From: an uncultured Pelagibacteraceae bacterium
Lineage (GTDB): Bacteria > Pseudomonadota > Alphaproteobacteria > Pelagibacterales > Pelagibacteraceae
Direction of reading: 5' to 3'
NCBI GenBank assembly: GCA_902582105.1
Contig: CACHQT010000002.1
Span: 25,706 to 89,705 of the forward strand
DNA length: 64,000 bases
The notes beneath the pieces were generated by a model. It worked only from the letters and a program-made list of their open reading frames with translations, was not told where the DNA came from and did no database searches. Position 1 is the first letter of the stretch. Each line of letters begins with the position of its first letter. Shown in pieces: positions 30,700-42,147 of the stretch. The translations under genes and the position numbers were made by a program.

Positions 30700-31749
30700 C
30701 TAGAATGCGAAAGATACAGAAAGTTCTGTTTCTTCGTATTTACCAGTAGTTCCTTCTGGGTTATCAGTCTCATACATAGATGCACCTAAAGTCATAGCAC
30801 CCATTGTGTAAGTAGCCTGTAACGCAGTCATTTCAACTTCTAATGAAGTTGTAGCTGAAATATCTTTAACTTCTTCGTTAACTTCAGCATATGATACTGA
30901 CAAGTTGTCTTGTGTGAACGCAATTGCCATACCATCACCTTCAACGTCAGGAGCTTGAGTAGTGTTATCTCCTAAGTTTTCAGAGTTTTGGAACATTTCT
31001 TGGTAACCAATTGATACTGGACCGTTAGAGTACAATATGTAACCAGTAGCTCTTTGTAGGTCTTTAGAAGTTGTAGTTCCAGACGCGCTAGAATTAACAT
31101 CTTCATGACCTGCACCAACTACTAATCCCATACCAGTGTCTAATTTTGCAGTAACTGCAGTACCAGAGTGGTCATTAGCAGCTACTCCACCAGCACTTGC
31201 AGGACCTGATCCAGCGTTTGGATCGTAAGTCGCTGTTAAAGACAAAGACATATCTCCAAATGATAATGCTGGAAGTCTATAGTCTACAGAACCTGATTGA
31301 GTTGATGAACCAAAAGAATGGAATGAAGATGAGTGAGATGTACCATCCCATGTTTCTTCATAAGCTTTTGGAAGAACGTCATCGATTGCGTTTGCAGCAG
31401 AACCTGAGATATCGTTAAACTGAACTGTACCTAGTGATCCCATTCCGATCGTCATTTGTGCAGAAGAGTTTACTCCACCAGATGTTGCAGTGTTTGATTG
31501 TTCTAAGTCAAGAGCAGTAAATACAGAAACAGTAAAACCGTTATCTAATTCACCACCTGCTGTGAAATATAAGTCAGTGTCAACACCGATTCCTCTACCG
31601 TTTGAACTAGCTGAGTCAGCTTCGTTACCTTCTGCAGATGACCATACAACTTGTGTATCACCAGTTACAGAGTAATCAGAAGCGCTCGCAGAAACAGCAG
31701 CAAGAGAACCAGCTAGTGCTGATAAACCAACTTTTGTTAATTTATTCAT
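30700..31749 (-). CDS. Outer-membrane porin
   Basis: Signal peptide MNKLTKVGLSALAGSLAAVSASA; alternating beta-strand pattern; terminal Phe (LSVSFAF); strong SD AAAGGAG upstream. Confidence 0.88.
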   Translation of the reverse strand: MNKLTKVGLSALAGSLAAVSASASDYSVTGDTQVVWSSAEGNEADSASSNGRGIGVDTDLYFTAGGELDNGFTVSVFTALDLEQSNTATSGGVNSSAQMTIGMGSLGTVQFNDISGSAANAIDDVLPKAYEETWDGTSHSSSFHSFGSSTQSGSVDYRLPALSFGDMSLSLTATYDPNAGSGPASAGGVAANDHSGTAVTAKLDTGMGLVVGAGHEDVNSSASGTTTSKDLQRATGYILYSNGPVSIGYQEMFQNSENLGDNTTQAPDVEGDGMAIAFTQDNLSVSYAEVNEEVKDISATTSLEVEMTALQATYTMGAMTLGASMYETDNPEGTTGKYEETELSVSFAF

Positions 31750-31919
31750 AATTTCTCCTTTGTTATTAGTTATTCATATGAATGCTGGTTTTTTAGCATT
31801 ATTAGACTTGATAAAGCTTATTATTCTATGAAAACAGTTATTTTTTCTCTATTTGTTGCAAAAATATCACACTAAATTAGTCTTTTGAATTAGCCATTTA
31901 TTAAGCTAAACCATTAATT

Positions 31920-32507
31920 GTGATGAATTTTTTAAAATTTCTTAGATATCTAATGATCATATTGTTCGTTTTTTCATCAATTTCGGGGTGCAAAAAAATT
32001 GATTGGGAAGGTGATTTTGAGCCTGATGGAAAAAAAAGAGCTAGAAAAAATGTTCAAGAAGGTAAGGGTTTTGGTACCGGAGGTCTTTTTGGCGGCAAAA
32101 GAAAAGGAGGAGATTTTGATTTTGCTTCCTCAAATGAATTATGGCGCGCAAGTTTAGATACTTTAGATTTCATGTCATTTTCAAATGTAGATTACTCTGG
32201 AGGTTTAATAATTACAGATTGGTATTCTGAAAGTCAAAACAATCAATCAATTAAAATTACCATAAGATTTTTAAGCAATGAAATAAGAGCAGATGGACTA
32301 AAAATAACTTTACATCAAAGAATATGTGGATCAAATAATTCTTGTGCTATTAAGGAAATTAAAAGCTCTTTAAGTGGAGAGATAAAAGATAAGATTTTAA
32401 GAAAAGCAGCATTAATTAAAAAAATGAAAGATGATAAGGACTCAGAATATTATAAAAATGAAGACGGAGAAGTTAATTGGTGTGGAGATGGCAGATCTAT
32501 TTGCTAG
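31920..32507 (+). CDS. DUF3576-like lipoprotein
   Basis: Lipobox ISGC; FASSNELWRASLDTLDFMSFSNVDYSGGLIITDWY; start may be the second ATG at 31923. Confidence 0.72.
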   Translation: MMNFLKFLRYLMIILFVFSSISGCKKIDWEGDFEPDGKKRARKNVQEGKGFGTGGLFGGKRKGGDFDFASSNELWRASLDTLDFMSFSNVDYSGGLIITDWYSESQNNQSIKITIRFLSNEIRADGLKITLHQRICGSNNSCAIKEIKSSLSGEIKDKILRKAALIKKMKDDKDSEYYKNEDGEVNWCGDGRSIC

Positions 32508-32555
32508 CAATTCTTTAAGTGATGTTAAGTAAATAATTTTAAAAAAAATTCTAAG

Positions 32556-35105
32556 ATGGACAGATATAATTTTAAAATAATTGAAAAAAAATGGCAAGAA
32601 TTTTGGGAAAAAAATAAAACTTTTAAATCCAAATTAAATAAAAATAAAAAAAAATTTTACTGTCTTGAAATGTTTCCATACCCATCTGGAAAGATTCATA
32701 TGGGACACGTAAGAAATTATACGATTGGTGATGTTTTGGCGAGATACAAAATTATGCAAAATTATAATGTATTGCATCCTATGGGCTGGGACTCATTCGG
32801 TATGCCAGCTGAAAATGCTGCAAGGCAGAATAATTTAGATCCTAAAAATTGGACCAACCAAAATATTTCAGTAATGAAAACACAGCTTAAAAAGCTTGGT
32901 TTATCTATTGATTGGGATAGAGAGATTTCTACCTGTTCTTCGGACTATTATAAGCATCAACAACTTTTCTTTTTAGAGCTTTTTGAAAAAGGTCTTGTCT
33001 ATAGAAAAGAAAACTATGTTAATTGGGATCCTATTGATGAAACTGTTTTGGCAAACGAGCAAGTAATTGATGGGCGTGGTTGGCGATCTGGTGCGTTAGT
33101 TGAAAGAAAGAAATTAAACCAGTGGTTTTTTAATATTTCAAAATTTTCTGAGGAATTATTAAATGGTCTCGAAAAATTAAAAGAGTGGCCGAAAAAAGTA
33201 ACAACTATGCAAAAAAATTGGATAGGTAAATCCTTTGGTTGTGAAATTGATTTCAAAATTGAAGGAAATAATTCTATAAACAATATTAAATGCTTCACTA
33301 CTAGGCCAGATACATTATTTGGTTTTTCTTTTTTAGCAGTATCTATTGATCATCCCATCTCTAAATTTTATGAAAAAAACGATGATTTTATAAAGTTCAA
33401 AAAAGAATGTTCTAAAACAGGAACCACAGAAGAGTCTATCGCACAAGCCGAAAAAATTGGTTTTAAAACAGAACTGACTGCAATTAACCCTTTAGACGAA
33501 AAAATAAAGGTTCCAGTTTATTTTGCAAATTTTGTACTTATGGATTATGGATTTGGTGCAGTTTTTGGTTGCCCTGCTCACGATCAAAGAGATTTGGATT
33601 TTGCAATTAAATACAATCTAAAGGTAACTCCAGTGGTTAAACCGCAGGATTCCAATGGAGACTTTAAAATAAAAAATAAAGCATATACGGATAAAGGTAT
33701 AATTTTTAATTCTAATTTTTTGAACGGTTTAAAAGTTCCTGAAGAATCTATTTCTAAAACAATTGAAATACTTGAAAAAAGAAAACTAGGTAAAAAGAAA
33801 ATTAATTTCAGATTAAAAGATTGGGGTGTTTCAAGGCAAAGATATTGGGGATGCCCTATTCCAATAGCATATGATGAAAATAATAATATTATCAAAATAC
33901 CAAAAGAAAAATTACCTATTAACTTACCTGAGAATATTAAATTAAATACTAAAGGGAATCCTCTTGATCATCAAAATGATTGGAAAAATATAACCATCGA
34001 TGGAAAAAAATATACCAGGGAAACTGATACTTTAGATACTTTTGTAGATTCATCATGGTATTTTTTAAGATTTTGTTCACCTGAAAATAAAAATTATGGC
34101 TATGATAATGAGGAGATAAATTATTGGATGCCTGTTGATCAATATATCGGAGGAGTAGAACATGCAATACTCCACTTGTTATATTCAAGATTTTTTATGC
34201 ATGCACTTAATTACAAAAATAAAAAGTTTAACTTTAAAGAGCCTTTTAAAGGTCTTTTTACTCAAGGTATGGTTTGTCACGAAACTTATAAAGATAAAAA
34301 TAATAATTGGGTTAACCCCGAAGAAGTTTTTACCAAAGATGGAAAAAATTATTTTAAAAAAATAAATGAAAAAGAAAAAATAAAGGTTGGACCAAGTGAA
34401 TCAATGTCAAAATCTAAAAAAAATACTATAGACCCTGAAACCATAATTGATAGCTATGGAGCAGATGCAGTTAGACTTTTTATTCTTTCAGATAGCCCGC
34501 CAGAAAAAGATGTACAATGGTCTGAACAAGGAATGGCTGCATCCTACAAATTCTTACAAAAATTTTGGACACTTCACAAAAATATTAAGAATATATCATC
34601 AAAAAATGATGGGGATGAAAAAGAAAGTACAGTAGAGGTCAACCGTTTTACAAATGAAATAATAAAAAAAATTACCCAAAATTTAGAAAAATTTCATTAC
34701 AATGTAATTGTAGCTAATTTATACGAGACTTATAATTTTTTAATTAAAATAATTAACAAACCGTTAAATAAAAAAATTATTTTAGATAATTATATTGAGA
34801 TATTAAAAACAATGACGCCAATAGTTCCACACTTTGCAAGTGAATGTCTTGAAGATTTAGGAGAAAAAGGACATAAAAACTGGCCTAAAATTAATGAAAA
34901 ATATCTTGAGAAAGAAAATGTAAATATTGTTTTGCAAATTAATGGGAAAAAAAGAGCAATTATTTTCAGCAAAAAAAATGTAGATAAAGAAACTTTAGTT
35001 GATGAGATTAAAAACAATACTCAATATAATAAATTTTTAGAAAACAAAAAAATTGTAAGAAATATTTACGTTAAAGATAGATTAATTAATTTGATTGTAG
35101 AATGA
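32556..35105 (+). CDS. leuS: Leucyl-tRNA synthetase
   Basis: 849 aa; [31 protein letters not shown]. Confidence 0.98.
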   Translation: MDRYNFKIIEKKWQEFWEKNKTFKSKLNKNKKKFYCLEMFPYPSGKIHMGHVRNYTIGDVLARYKIMQNYNVLHPMGWDSFGMPAENAARQNNLDPKNWTNQNISVMKTQLKKLGLSIDWDREISTCSSDYYKHQQLFFLELFEKGLVYRKENYVNWDPIDETVLANEQVIDGRGWRSGALVERKKLNQWFFNISKFSEELLNGLEKLKEWPKKVTTMQKNWIGKSFGCEIDFKIEGNNSINNIKCFTTRPDTLFGFSFLAVSIDHPISKFYEKNDDFIKFKKECSKTGTTEESIAQAEKIGFKTELTAINPLDEKIKVPVYFANFVLMDYGFGAVFGCPAHDQRDLDFAIKYNLKVTPVVKPQDSNGDFKIKNKAYTDKGIIFNSNFLNGLKVPEESISKTIEILEKRKLGKKKINFRLKDWGVSRQRYWGCPIPIAYDENNNIIKIPKEKLPINLPENIKLNTKGNPLDHQNDWKNITIDGKKYTRETDTLDTFVDSSWYFLRFCSPENKNYGYDNEEINYWMPVDQYIGGVEHAILHLLYSRFFMHALNYKNKKFNFKEPFKGLFTQGMVCHETYKDKNNNWVNPEEVFTKDGKNYFKKINEKEKIKVGPSESMSKSKKNTIDPETIIDSYGADAVRLFILSDSPPEKDVQWSEQGMAASYKFLQKFWTLHKNIKNISSKNDGDEKESTVEVNRFTNEIIKKITQNLEKFHYNVIVANLYETYNFLIKIINKPLNKKIILDNYIEILKTMTPIVPHFASECLEDLGEKGHKNWPKINEKYLEKENVNIVLQINGKKRAIIFSKKNVDKETLVDEIKNNTQYNKFLENKKIVRNIYVKDRLINLIVE

Positions 35106-35551
35106 AAAAAATAATATTATTTTTAGTTTTTTTATCATTGGCAAGCTGTGGTTATGAGCCCATGTTTTCAAGCAAAAATCAAAATTTTCTAATTGAGGAA
35201 ATAATTTATAATGAAAATGATCCTATTAGTTTAAAAATTGAAAAAAAACTAAAGTATCTTACATTAGCAAAAAATTATACAAAAATTATTAAACTAAAAT
35301 TGAATTCAGAAAAAAAAATAAATATATCTAGCAAAGATAGCAAAGGAGACCCATTAGTTTATAAAATGACCGTCAATAGCGATATAGAAATTTATTCTAA
35401 TGATAAAATTATTAATAAGAAAAGTATTATAAAAAATTTCAGTTATAAAAATACTTCAAACAAATTTAATTTAAGTCAATATGAAAAAACAATTGAAAAA
35501 AATTTAATCCAGTCAATCACAGATGATATAATTCTAATTTTATATAATTAA
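35102..35551 (+). CDS. lptE: LptE-like LPS-assembly lipoprotein
   Basis: Lipobox [10 protein letters not shown]; between leuS and holA, as in other alphaproteobacteria. Confidence 0.75.
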   Translation: MKKIILFLVFLSLASCGYEPMFSSKNQNFLIEEIIYNENDPISLKIEKKLKYLTLAKNYTKIIKLKLNSEKKINISSKDSKGDPLVYKMTVNSDIEIYSNDKIINKKSIIKNFSYKNTSNKFNLSQYEKTIEKNLIQSITDDIILILYN

Positions 35552-35554
35552 TAA

Positions 35555-36550
35555 ATGATAATAAAACATTTTGAATTAAGCAAAATTAATAATTGTAAAG
35601 CTAAAATTTTTTTGTTGTATGGACAAAATGAGGGTTTTAAAACTGATATAACAAAAAAATATTTTATTGATAAATTTAAGAATGATATTTTTAGATACGA
35701 TGAAAAAGAAATATTAGAAAATAAATCTAATTTTTTTAATGGAATTCTTTCTAAGTCTTTTTTTGAAGAAAAAAAATTATTTATTATCTCAAGAGTTACA
35801 GACAAATTAGTAGATATAATTGAAGAAGTTTTAGAAAAAGAAATAAAGGATATAACAATAGTTCTTAATGCATCAATTTTAGATAAAAAAACAAAACTTA
35901 GAAAATTATTTGAAAAAAGCAAAGATGTTATTTGTGTTCCTGTTTATGAGGATAATAGTCAAACTTTAAGTGTAATAGCTCGAGATTTTTTTAAAATAAA
36001 TAAAATATTAATTTCACAAGAAACAATAAATTTACTTATAGAGAGAAGCAGAGGAGATAGAGGTAATTTAATTAATGAATTAAAGAAGATTGAGTCATAT
36101 ATGAAAACTCATAAAAATATTAGTTCTGAAGAAATTCTTAAATTAACAGATTTAGCAGAAAATTATAATGTTTCGGAATTGTTAGACAATTGTTTGTGTA
36201 AAAATTCAAAAAAAACAATTAATATATTAAATGAAAATAATTTTAGTTTGGAAGATTGCATCATAATTATTAGATCTTTCTCAAATAAATTAAAAAGGCT
36301 TCAAAAAATTCTTAGAGAGATTAAACTAAATAAAAATTTAGACTCAGTAATTGCTTCTTACAAACCACCAATATTTTGGAAAGATAAAGATGTAATAAAG
36401 AATCAAATCAATAAGAATGACTTAGAAAATATTGAAGATATGATTTTTAAAATTAATGATATAGAGCTTCTAATTAAAAAAAATTCTGATAGCGCTATAA
36501 ATATTATGTCCGATTTTATAATTAATTCTTCAATTCAAGCTAATAATTAG
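35555..36550 (+). CDS. holA: DNA polymerase III subunit delta
   Basis: LLYGQNEGFKTDI; HolA-like length and context. Confidence 0.88.
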   Translation: MIIKHFELSKINNCKAKIFLLYGQNEGFKTDITKKYFIDKFKNDIFRYDEKEILENKSNFFNGILSKSFFEEKKLFIISRVTDKLVDIIEEVLEKEIKDITIVLNASILDKKTKLRKLFEKSKDVICVPVYEDNSQTLSVIARDFFKINKILISQETINLLIERSRGDRGNLINELKKIESYMKTHKNISSEEILKLTDLAENYNVSELLDNCLCKNSKKTINILNENNFSLEDCIIIIRSFSNKLKRLQKILREIKLNKNLDSVIASYKPPIFWKDKDVIKNQINKNDLENIEDMIFKINDIELLIKKNSDSAINIMSDFIINSSIQANN

Positions 36551-37388
36551 CTTTGATTACTTCTATAATTTTATTCAATTGCTCTAGGTCTTTATAATTA
36601 AATATTATACTTCCAGAATTATTTTTTTTATTTTTAATTAAAACATTTAATCCTAATTTTTCAGTAATTGATAATTCTAATTGGGATAAATTAGGATCTT
36701 TTGATTGACTTTTTCTTAATTTTTTGCTCTTAAAAATTTTAACCAAACTTTCAGCTTGTCTTACAGATAATTTCTTATCTATGATCTTCCTTGCAATAAA
36801 TAGGGCGTTTTCCAAGCCAACTAAAACCTTAGCATGTCCTTGGGTTAATTTATTATTTTCAATCAATTTAATTACGTCTTGAGGCAAACTTAATAAACGC
36901 AAACAGTTCGTAACATGGCTGCGACTTTTTCCAATAAATTTTGAAACCTTTTCTTGATCATAAGAAAACTCACTTATTAATTTTTGATATCCTTGAGCCT
37001 CTTCAATGGCGTTTAAATCATGTCTTTGTACGTTTTCTACAATAGCGAATTCAAGCGATTTTAAATCATCAGCCTCGGTAACTACTACAGGAACTTCGTG
37101 CAAACCAGCTTTTTGAGCTGCTAACCATCTTCTTTCTCCAGCAATGATTTCATATTTATTTTTTTGTTGTTCTGATTGCCTAACTATAATTGGCTGAATA
37201 ACACCTCTTTCTTTAATTGAATTTGTTAACTCTACAAGGTTTTCTGGGTCAAAAGTTTTACGTGGTTGATACTTATTTCTTATCAAATCTCCTATTAAAA
37301 CCTTGTTAGTGCTTTTTTCAGCTTTAGTCTCGCCTATTAGTGACGATAATCCCCTACCTAAACCTTTTTTTATTTTTGATGCATCCAT
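36540..37388 (-). CDS. parB: Chromosome partitioning protein ParB
   Basis: GLGRGLSSLIG, RKTFDPENLVELTNSIKERGVIQPIIVR, GERRWLAAQKAG, helix-turn-helix. Confidence 0.97.
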   Translation of the reverse strand: MDASKIKKGLGRGLSSLIGETKAEKSTNKVLIGDLIRNKYQPRKTFDPENLVELTNSIKERGVIQPIIVRQSEQQKNKYEIIAGERRWLAAQKAGLHEVPVVVTEADDLKSLEFAIVENVQRHDLNAIEEAQGYQKLISEFSYDQEKVSKFIGKSRSHVTNCLRLLSLPQDVIKLIENNKLTQGHAKVLVGLENALFIARKIIDKKLSVRQAESLVKIFKSKKLRKSQSKDPNLSQLELSITEKLGLNVLIKNKKNNSGSIIFNYKDLEQLNKIIEVIKANY

Positions 37389-38182
37389 TAAGCTGCGCTT
37401 TCAAATTCTTTATCTTGATTAATAAATTCATCTGTAAAACTAAAATATGAAATACTTCCAGGACAATTTTTATCATACATTAAAACTGGAACACCATGAG
37501 ATGGTGCTTCTGATAATCTAACATTTCTTGGTATTACTGTATTGTAAACTTGGTCGTTAAAATAATCTCTTGCTTCTTTTTCAACTTGTGATGAAAGTTT
37601 ATTTCTTTTGTCATACATAGTTAAAAGGATGCCTCTAATTTTAAGTTCCTTGTTCAAGTTAGTTCTAATTCTTTCTATTGTTTTCATTAGTTGTGTTAGT
37701 CCCTCTAAAGCAAAAAACTCAGTTTGAAGAGGTACAACTAATGAAAAAGAAGCTACCAGCGCCATAACAGTCAAAAGACTTAATGAAGGCGGACAGTCAA
37801 TGAAAATATAATCATAATTGCCTCTAGAATCCTTTAAATACGCCATTAATTGATCCTTCAAAATAAATGCTCTTTTACTATCGCCAGCTGTTTCCACCTC
37901 TAAACCCGATAAATCTACGTTAGAGGTAATTATATCTAAATTTTGAAATTCAGTTTTTTTTACAACTTCATTTATTCTCTTTGTACCATTCAAAACTCCG
38001 TATATTGTATTACTTGAATTTTCAATATTTGAAAGACCTAGGCCTGTTGTCGCATTTCCTTGTGGATCCAAATCGATTACTAAAATTTTTTTACCTTTCT
38101 TTGACAGCCCTGCTGCTAAATTTATAACTGTAGTAGTTTTTCCAACTCCACCTTTTTGATTTATTATAGAAATAATTTGCAT
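37388..38182 (-). CDS. parA: Chromosome partitioning ATPase ParA
   Basis: IINQKGGVGKTTTVINLAAGL deviant Walker A. Confidence 0.97.
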   Translation of the reverse strand: MQIISIINQKGGVGKTTTVINLAAGLSKKGKKILVIDLDPQGNATTGLGLSNIENSSNTIYGVLNGTKRINEVVKKTEFQNLDIITSNVDLSGLEVETAGDSKRAFILKDQLMAYLKDSRGNYDYIFIDCPPSLSLLTVMALVASFSLVVPLQTEFFALEGLTQLMKTIERIRTNLNKELKIRGILLTMYDKRNKLSSQVEKEARDYFNDQVYNTVIPRNVRLSEAPSHGVPVLMYDKNCPGSISYFSFTDEFINQDKEFESAA

Positions 38183-38187
38183 TTGTT

Positions 38188-38832
38188 TTAATTTTTTTTT
38201 TTTATATTTTTTATACTCAACAAAAATGAGTCTTCATTTGTAAGACTCCTTTTTTCCTTATACTCAAAATCCCAGTCCTTTAAAGTTTCAGTTAATGTTT
38301 TTTTTCCACTTTTGCCCATAAACAAAATTAGATTTTTATATTTACTAAAATTTTTATAGACTAAATCTAAAACTATTGGCATTGGTTTAAAAGCTCGTGC
38401 CATGATTGTTCCGGATATTAATTTTTTAGTTTTGAATACATCTTTTTGAATAATTTCAGTTTCTAAGTTTAATTCTTTAGAAACCTCTTTTAAAAAAGAA
38501 CTTTTGTGATAGCTCTTTTCAAATAAATTCATTTTTATTTTTTTTTTCAAGTTTTTTGCCATTATTGCTATAACAATTCCAGGCATTCCACCCCCTGTAC
38601 CTAAATCACAGGTTGTACTTTGATTTAAATCAACAAAATCAATAACTTGCGCTGAATCTATTATATGTCTTTTGCGAATTTCTGCATTCTTAGAGGTTTT
38701 TTTGCCAATAATGTTAATATTCTCATTTTTTGAGCTAATCATTGATATTAGTCTCTCAAAGTCTAAACACGTTTCACGTGAAACATTAAATCTATCTAAT
38801 AAAGAATAATTTTTTAAAATATTTTCATCCAT
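38188..38832 (-). CDS. rsmG: 16S rRNA (guanine527-N7)-methyltransferase RsmG (GidB)
   Basis: FNVSRET, KRHIIDSAQ, DLGTGGGMPGIVIAI. Confidence 0.96.
   Translation of the reverse strand: MDENILKNYSLLDRFNVSRETCLDFERLISMISSKNENINIIGKKTSKNAEIRKRHIIDSAQVIDFVDLNQSTTCDLGTGGGMPGIVIAIMAKNLKKKIKMNLFEKSYHKSSFLKEVSKELNLETEIIQKDVFKTKKLISGTIMARAFKPMPIVLDLVYKNFSKYKNLILFMGKSGKKTLTETLKDWDFEYKEKRSLTNEDSFLLSIKNIKKKN
38770..38785 (-). promoter_or_regulatory. parS centromere site inside rsmG
   Basis: Minus strand TGTTTCACGTGAAACG, 15/16 match to canonical parS TGTTTCACGTGAAACA; about 1.4 kb from parB. Confidence 0.92.
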
Positions 38833-40715
38833 TAAGCTATTTGCTTAATAGACTTTCTTTTGACGTGTGACAACAAAATATATACAGCAGCAGGAGTTAT
38901 TCCATCAATTCTTAGAGCCTGACCTAGTGTTTTAGGCCTAATTTTCTTAAATTTTGTCTTAACCTCATTTGATAAACCACTAAACACATCATAATTAATA
39001 TTTTCCGGTATTTTTAAGTTTTCATCCTTTTTAAAAGCTAATATATCAGCATTTTGTTTTTTTAAATATCCTCTATAATGAGAGTTTATTTCTAGTTGAT
39101 CATCAATTTCCTTAGAAGAATAATATATTTCGGGCCATATTTCACGAATTTTCATCATATTAACACCTTTTTGACTTAGAATTTGTATTGCTGAACGATT
39201 TATACCGTCTTTTGCTATATTAATTCCAAATTTAGAGGCTTTTGAAGGGGTAATTGATAGTTTATTCATTTTCAAGGATATTTTTTTTAAATTAAGGGCC
39301 TTATTTTTAAATATCTTAGATCTTTCATCGCCAACTAGACCAATTTTGATGCCTTTTTCAGTTAGTCTTAAGTCTGCGTTATCAGATCTTAGCGTTAGCC
39401 TATACTCAGCTCGTGAGGTAAACATTCTATAGGGTTCAGCTACTCCTTTGGTAACCAAATCATCTATCATTACACCAATGTATGCTTCAGACCTATCGAG
39501 TATAAAAGGTTCCTGACCTTTTACTGATAGTGCAGCGTTAATTCCTGCAATAAGTCCTTGTGCTGCTGCCTCCTCATAGCCAGTTGTACCATTGATTTGA
39601 CCAGCTAGGTACAAATTGTCTATTTTCTTTGTTTCTAAAGTTAATAAAAGCTCAGTTGGGTCTATATAGTCGTATTCTATAGCATATCCAGGTCTTATAA
39701 TTTTGACATTTTCTAAACCATTGATTTTGTTACATATTTCTTGTTGCACGTCATAGGGGAGTGAAGTAGAGATCCCGTTTGGGTATATTGTATGATCATT
39801 GAGACCTTCTGGCTCCAAAAAGATCTGATGCCGAGTTTTTTCAGCAAATTTAACCACCTTATCTTCTATCGATGGACAATAGCGTGGCCCAACACCTTTA
39901 ATGCTGCCTGAGTACATTGCACTACGACTTATATTTTTGGAAATTATTTTATGAACTTCGTCATTAGTGTATGTCATACGACATGTAACTTGTTTGTTAT
40001 AATTTTTATTCGATAAAAAAGAAAAGAAATATGGATCATCGTCAGCATGCTGTTCCTCCAAATTATCAAAATTAATCGTTCGTGCATCTAATCTAGGTGG
40101 CGTTCCAGTTTTAAGTCTACCAATTCTAAAATTATGTTTTTTTAATTGTTCGCTTAAGCCTGTTGTTGGTTTTTCATTATATCTACCAGCAGGTGTTTGT
40201 TTTTCGCCAACATGTATCAAACCGTTCAAGAAAGTGCCTGTTGTAAGTATTAACTTGGATGTTTGGACTTTTCTACCGGACTTTGTAATAAATCCATTTA
40301 CGGAGTTTTTATTAAAAATAAACTCAATTACAGGATCCGAAAAAATGCTTAAATTACAATAGTTTAGCAGTTTTTTTTGCATATACTTCTTATATAATGC
40401 TCTATCACTCTGAGTTCTGGGACCTCGGACTGCTGGCCCTCTACTTCTATTTAACAGTCTAAATTGTATTCCAGATTTATCTGCTACATCGCCCATGACT
40501 CCATCTAATGCATCTATTTCCCTGACTAGATGTCCCTTGCCCAATCCTCCAATAGCCGGATTGCAAGACATCTCCCCTATTGTTTCTATTTTATGAGTAA
40601 ACAATGCAGTATTAACTCCTAATCTTGCTGATGAAGCGGCTGCTTCAGCGCCTGCATGTCCTCCACCTATTACGACTACATCAAAAATTAAATCATTCTT
40701 CATAATAAATATCAA
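38832..40715 (-). CDS. mnmG: tRNA uridine-5-carboxymethylaminomethyl modification enzyme MnmG (GidA)
   Basis: [36 protein letters not shown]. Confidence 0.98.
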   Translation of the reverse strand: MIFIMKNDLIFDVVVIGGGHAGAEAAASSARLGVNTALFTHKIETIGEMSCNPAIGGLGKGHLVREIDALDGVMGDVADKSGIQFRLLNRSRGPAVRGPRTQSDRALYKKYMQKKLLNYCNLSIFSDPVIEFIFNKNSVNGFITKSGRKVQTSKLILTTGTFLNGLIHVGEKQTPAGRYNEKPTTGLSEQLKKHNFRIGRLKTGTPPRLDARTINFDNLEEQHADDDPYFFSFLSNKNYNKQVTCRMTYTNDEVHKIISKNISRSAMYSGSIKGVGPRYCPSIEDKVVKFAEKTRHQIFLEPEGLNDHTIYPNGISTSLPYDVQQEICNKINGLENVKIIRPGYAIEYDYIDPTELLLTLETKKIDNLYLAGQINGTTGYEEAAAQGLIAGINAALSVKGQEPFILDRSEAYIGVMIDDLVTKGVAEPYRMFTSRAEYRLTLRSDNADLRLTEKGIKIGLVGDERSKIFKNKALNLKKISLKMNKLSITPSKASKFGINIAKDGINRSAIQILSQKGVNMMKIREIWPEIYYSSKEIDDQLEINSHYRGYLKKQNADILAFKKDENLKIPENINYDVFSGLSNEVKTKFKKIRPKTLGQALRIDGITPAAVYILLSHVKRKSIKQIA

Positions 40716-40775
40716 ATATTAACTTATAATTTTATAGGGAGTCTATGCGAAATCTTAAAAAAGATAAAATAATAT

Positions 40776-42101
40776 TTATTTGCCTATACAAAAATCATTA
40801 AAAATTGAACTTAATATTTCTTCAACATCAACTTTTCCAACAATCATTCCTAAATGACGAGTGGCCAATCTTAGATCTTCTGCTGCTTTATCAAAGTCAT
40901 CTTTCTGGTTTTTAAAATTAATTAAATTTTCTAAACACTTTTCAAGATTTTGCCTGTGCCTTTCTCTTGTTATAATAATTTCCTCGGCTCGAATAAATTT
41001 GCCTTTTAGCTTTGATTTTATTTTTAAAATTAAATTTTCTATATTTGTATTATTTTTGACAGATATTATCGCATGATCTATTTTTCTCATTTGCTCTGTT
41101 AATATCACTTCTTCTAAATCACACTTATTTATTACTAAAATGGAGTTTGGCTTTATCAAATCCTTCAAAAAGCCAGTAAAATCAAGGTTTTTTGGCTCTA
41201 TAACAATTAGATTTAAATCGGCTTCTTCAGCTTTTTTTAATGCTAATTTAATACCTTTTGTTTCAATCTCATTTTTGGATTTTCGTATTCCTGCAGTGTC
41301 CGATACAACTACTGGATATCCATCAATATTTAAATGCACTTCAATAACGTCTCTTGTTGTTCCAGCAATTTCTGAAACAATTGCCACGTCTCTATTTGAA
41401 AGATGATTTAATAAACTAGATTTTCCTGCATTTGTTGGCCCAACTATTGCAATTTTAAATCCTTCTCTAATTCTCTCTCCAACTTTTTGATCATTTAAAA
41501 TTTTTTGTATTTTTTCAATAACATAATCGACGTTTTTTTTAATTTCATTAATTATTTTTTCAGGTATTTCTTCTTCTGGAAAATCTATTTTAGCTTCAAT
41601 ATTTGATAGGGATTTTATTAACCTATCTCTCAAATCATCATAAACTTTGGATGATTTGCCATTCATAATATTTATTGCTTGTTTTCTTTGAATTTCTGTT
41701 TCAGATGAAATTAAATCAGAAATACTTTCTGCTTTTAATAAATTTATTTTTCCATTTTGAAAAGCAATTTTTGTAAATTCACCAGGTTCAGCAATTCTAC
41801 ATTTTTTTGTATCTTCTAACGCTTTATGAATTGCATCAATAACAGCTTTGCTGCCATGAGCATGAAGTTCAGCCATATCCTCTCCTGTGTAACTTTCTGG
41901 GCCAGGAAACCACAAAATTATTCCTTCGTCTATTAACTCTGAACTTTTTGGATCAATTATCTTTTTAATAGTTGCTACTCTTGGTTTTGGTAAATTTTTT
42001 TTTGTTAGAAGTTTTAGTATTTCTGAAGTTTCTTTTCCTGAAATTCTTATTACAGCTACACCGGATATTCCTGGACCAGATGAAAGGGCATAAATAGTCA
42101 T
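40776..42101 (-). CDS. mnmE: tRNA modification GTPase MnmE (TrmE)
   Basis: GPTNAGKSSLLN, GTTRDVIE, C-terminal FCIGK. Confidence 0.97.
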   Translation of the reverse strand: MTIYALSSGPGISGVAVIRISGKETSEILKLLTKKNLPKPRVATIKKIIDPKSSELIDEGIILWFPGPESYTGEDMAELHAHGSKAVIDAIHKALEDTKKCRIAEPGEFTKIAFQNGKINLLKAESISDLISSETEIQRKQAINIMNGKSSKVYDDLRDRLIKSLSNIEAKIDFPEEEIPEKIINEIKKNVDYVIEKIQKILNDQKVGERIREGFKIAIVGPTNAGKSSLLNHLSNRDVAIVSEIAGTTRDVIEVHLNIDGYPVVVSDTAGIRKSKNEIETKGIKLALKKAEEADLNLIVIEPKNLDFTGFLKDLIKPNSILVINKCDLEEVILTEQMRKIDHAIISVKNNTNIENLILKIKSKLKGKFIRAEEIIITRERHRQNLEKCLENLINFKNQKDDFDKAAEDLRLATRHLGMIVGKVDVEEILSSIFNDFCIGK

Positions 42102-42147
42102 GCAATTAGTATACCTTCAATTAAATAAAAGCAAAGCTAGGAAAAAA

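Noticed and set aside
31197-31675. Plus ORFs opposite the porin (31197..31418, 31490..31675)
   Set aside because: Shadow ORFs of the porin gene
33014-35017. Multiple ORFs within leuS on both strands
   Set aside because: All contradicted by the 849-aa LeuRS frame
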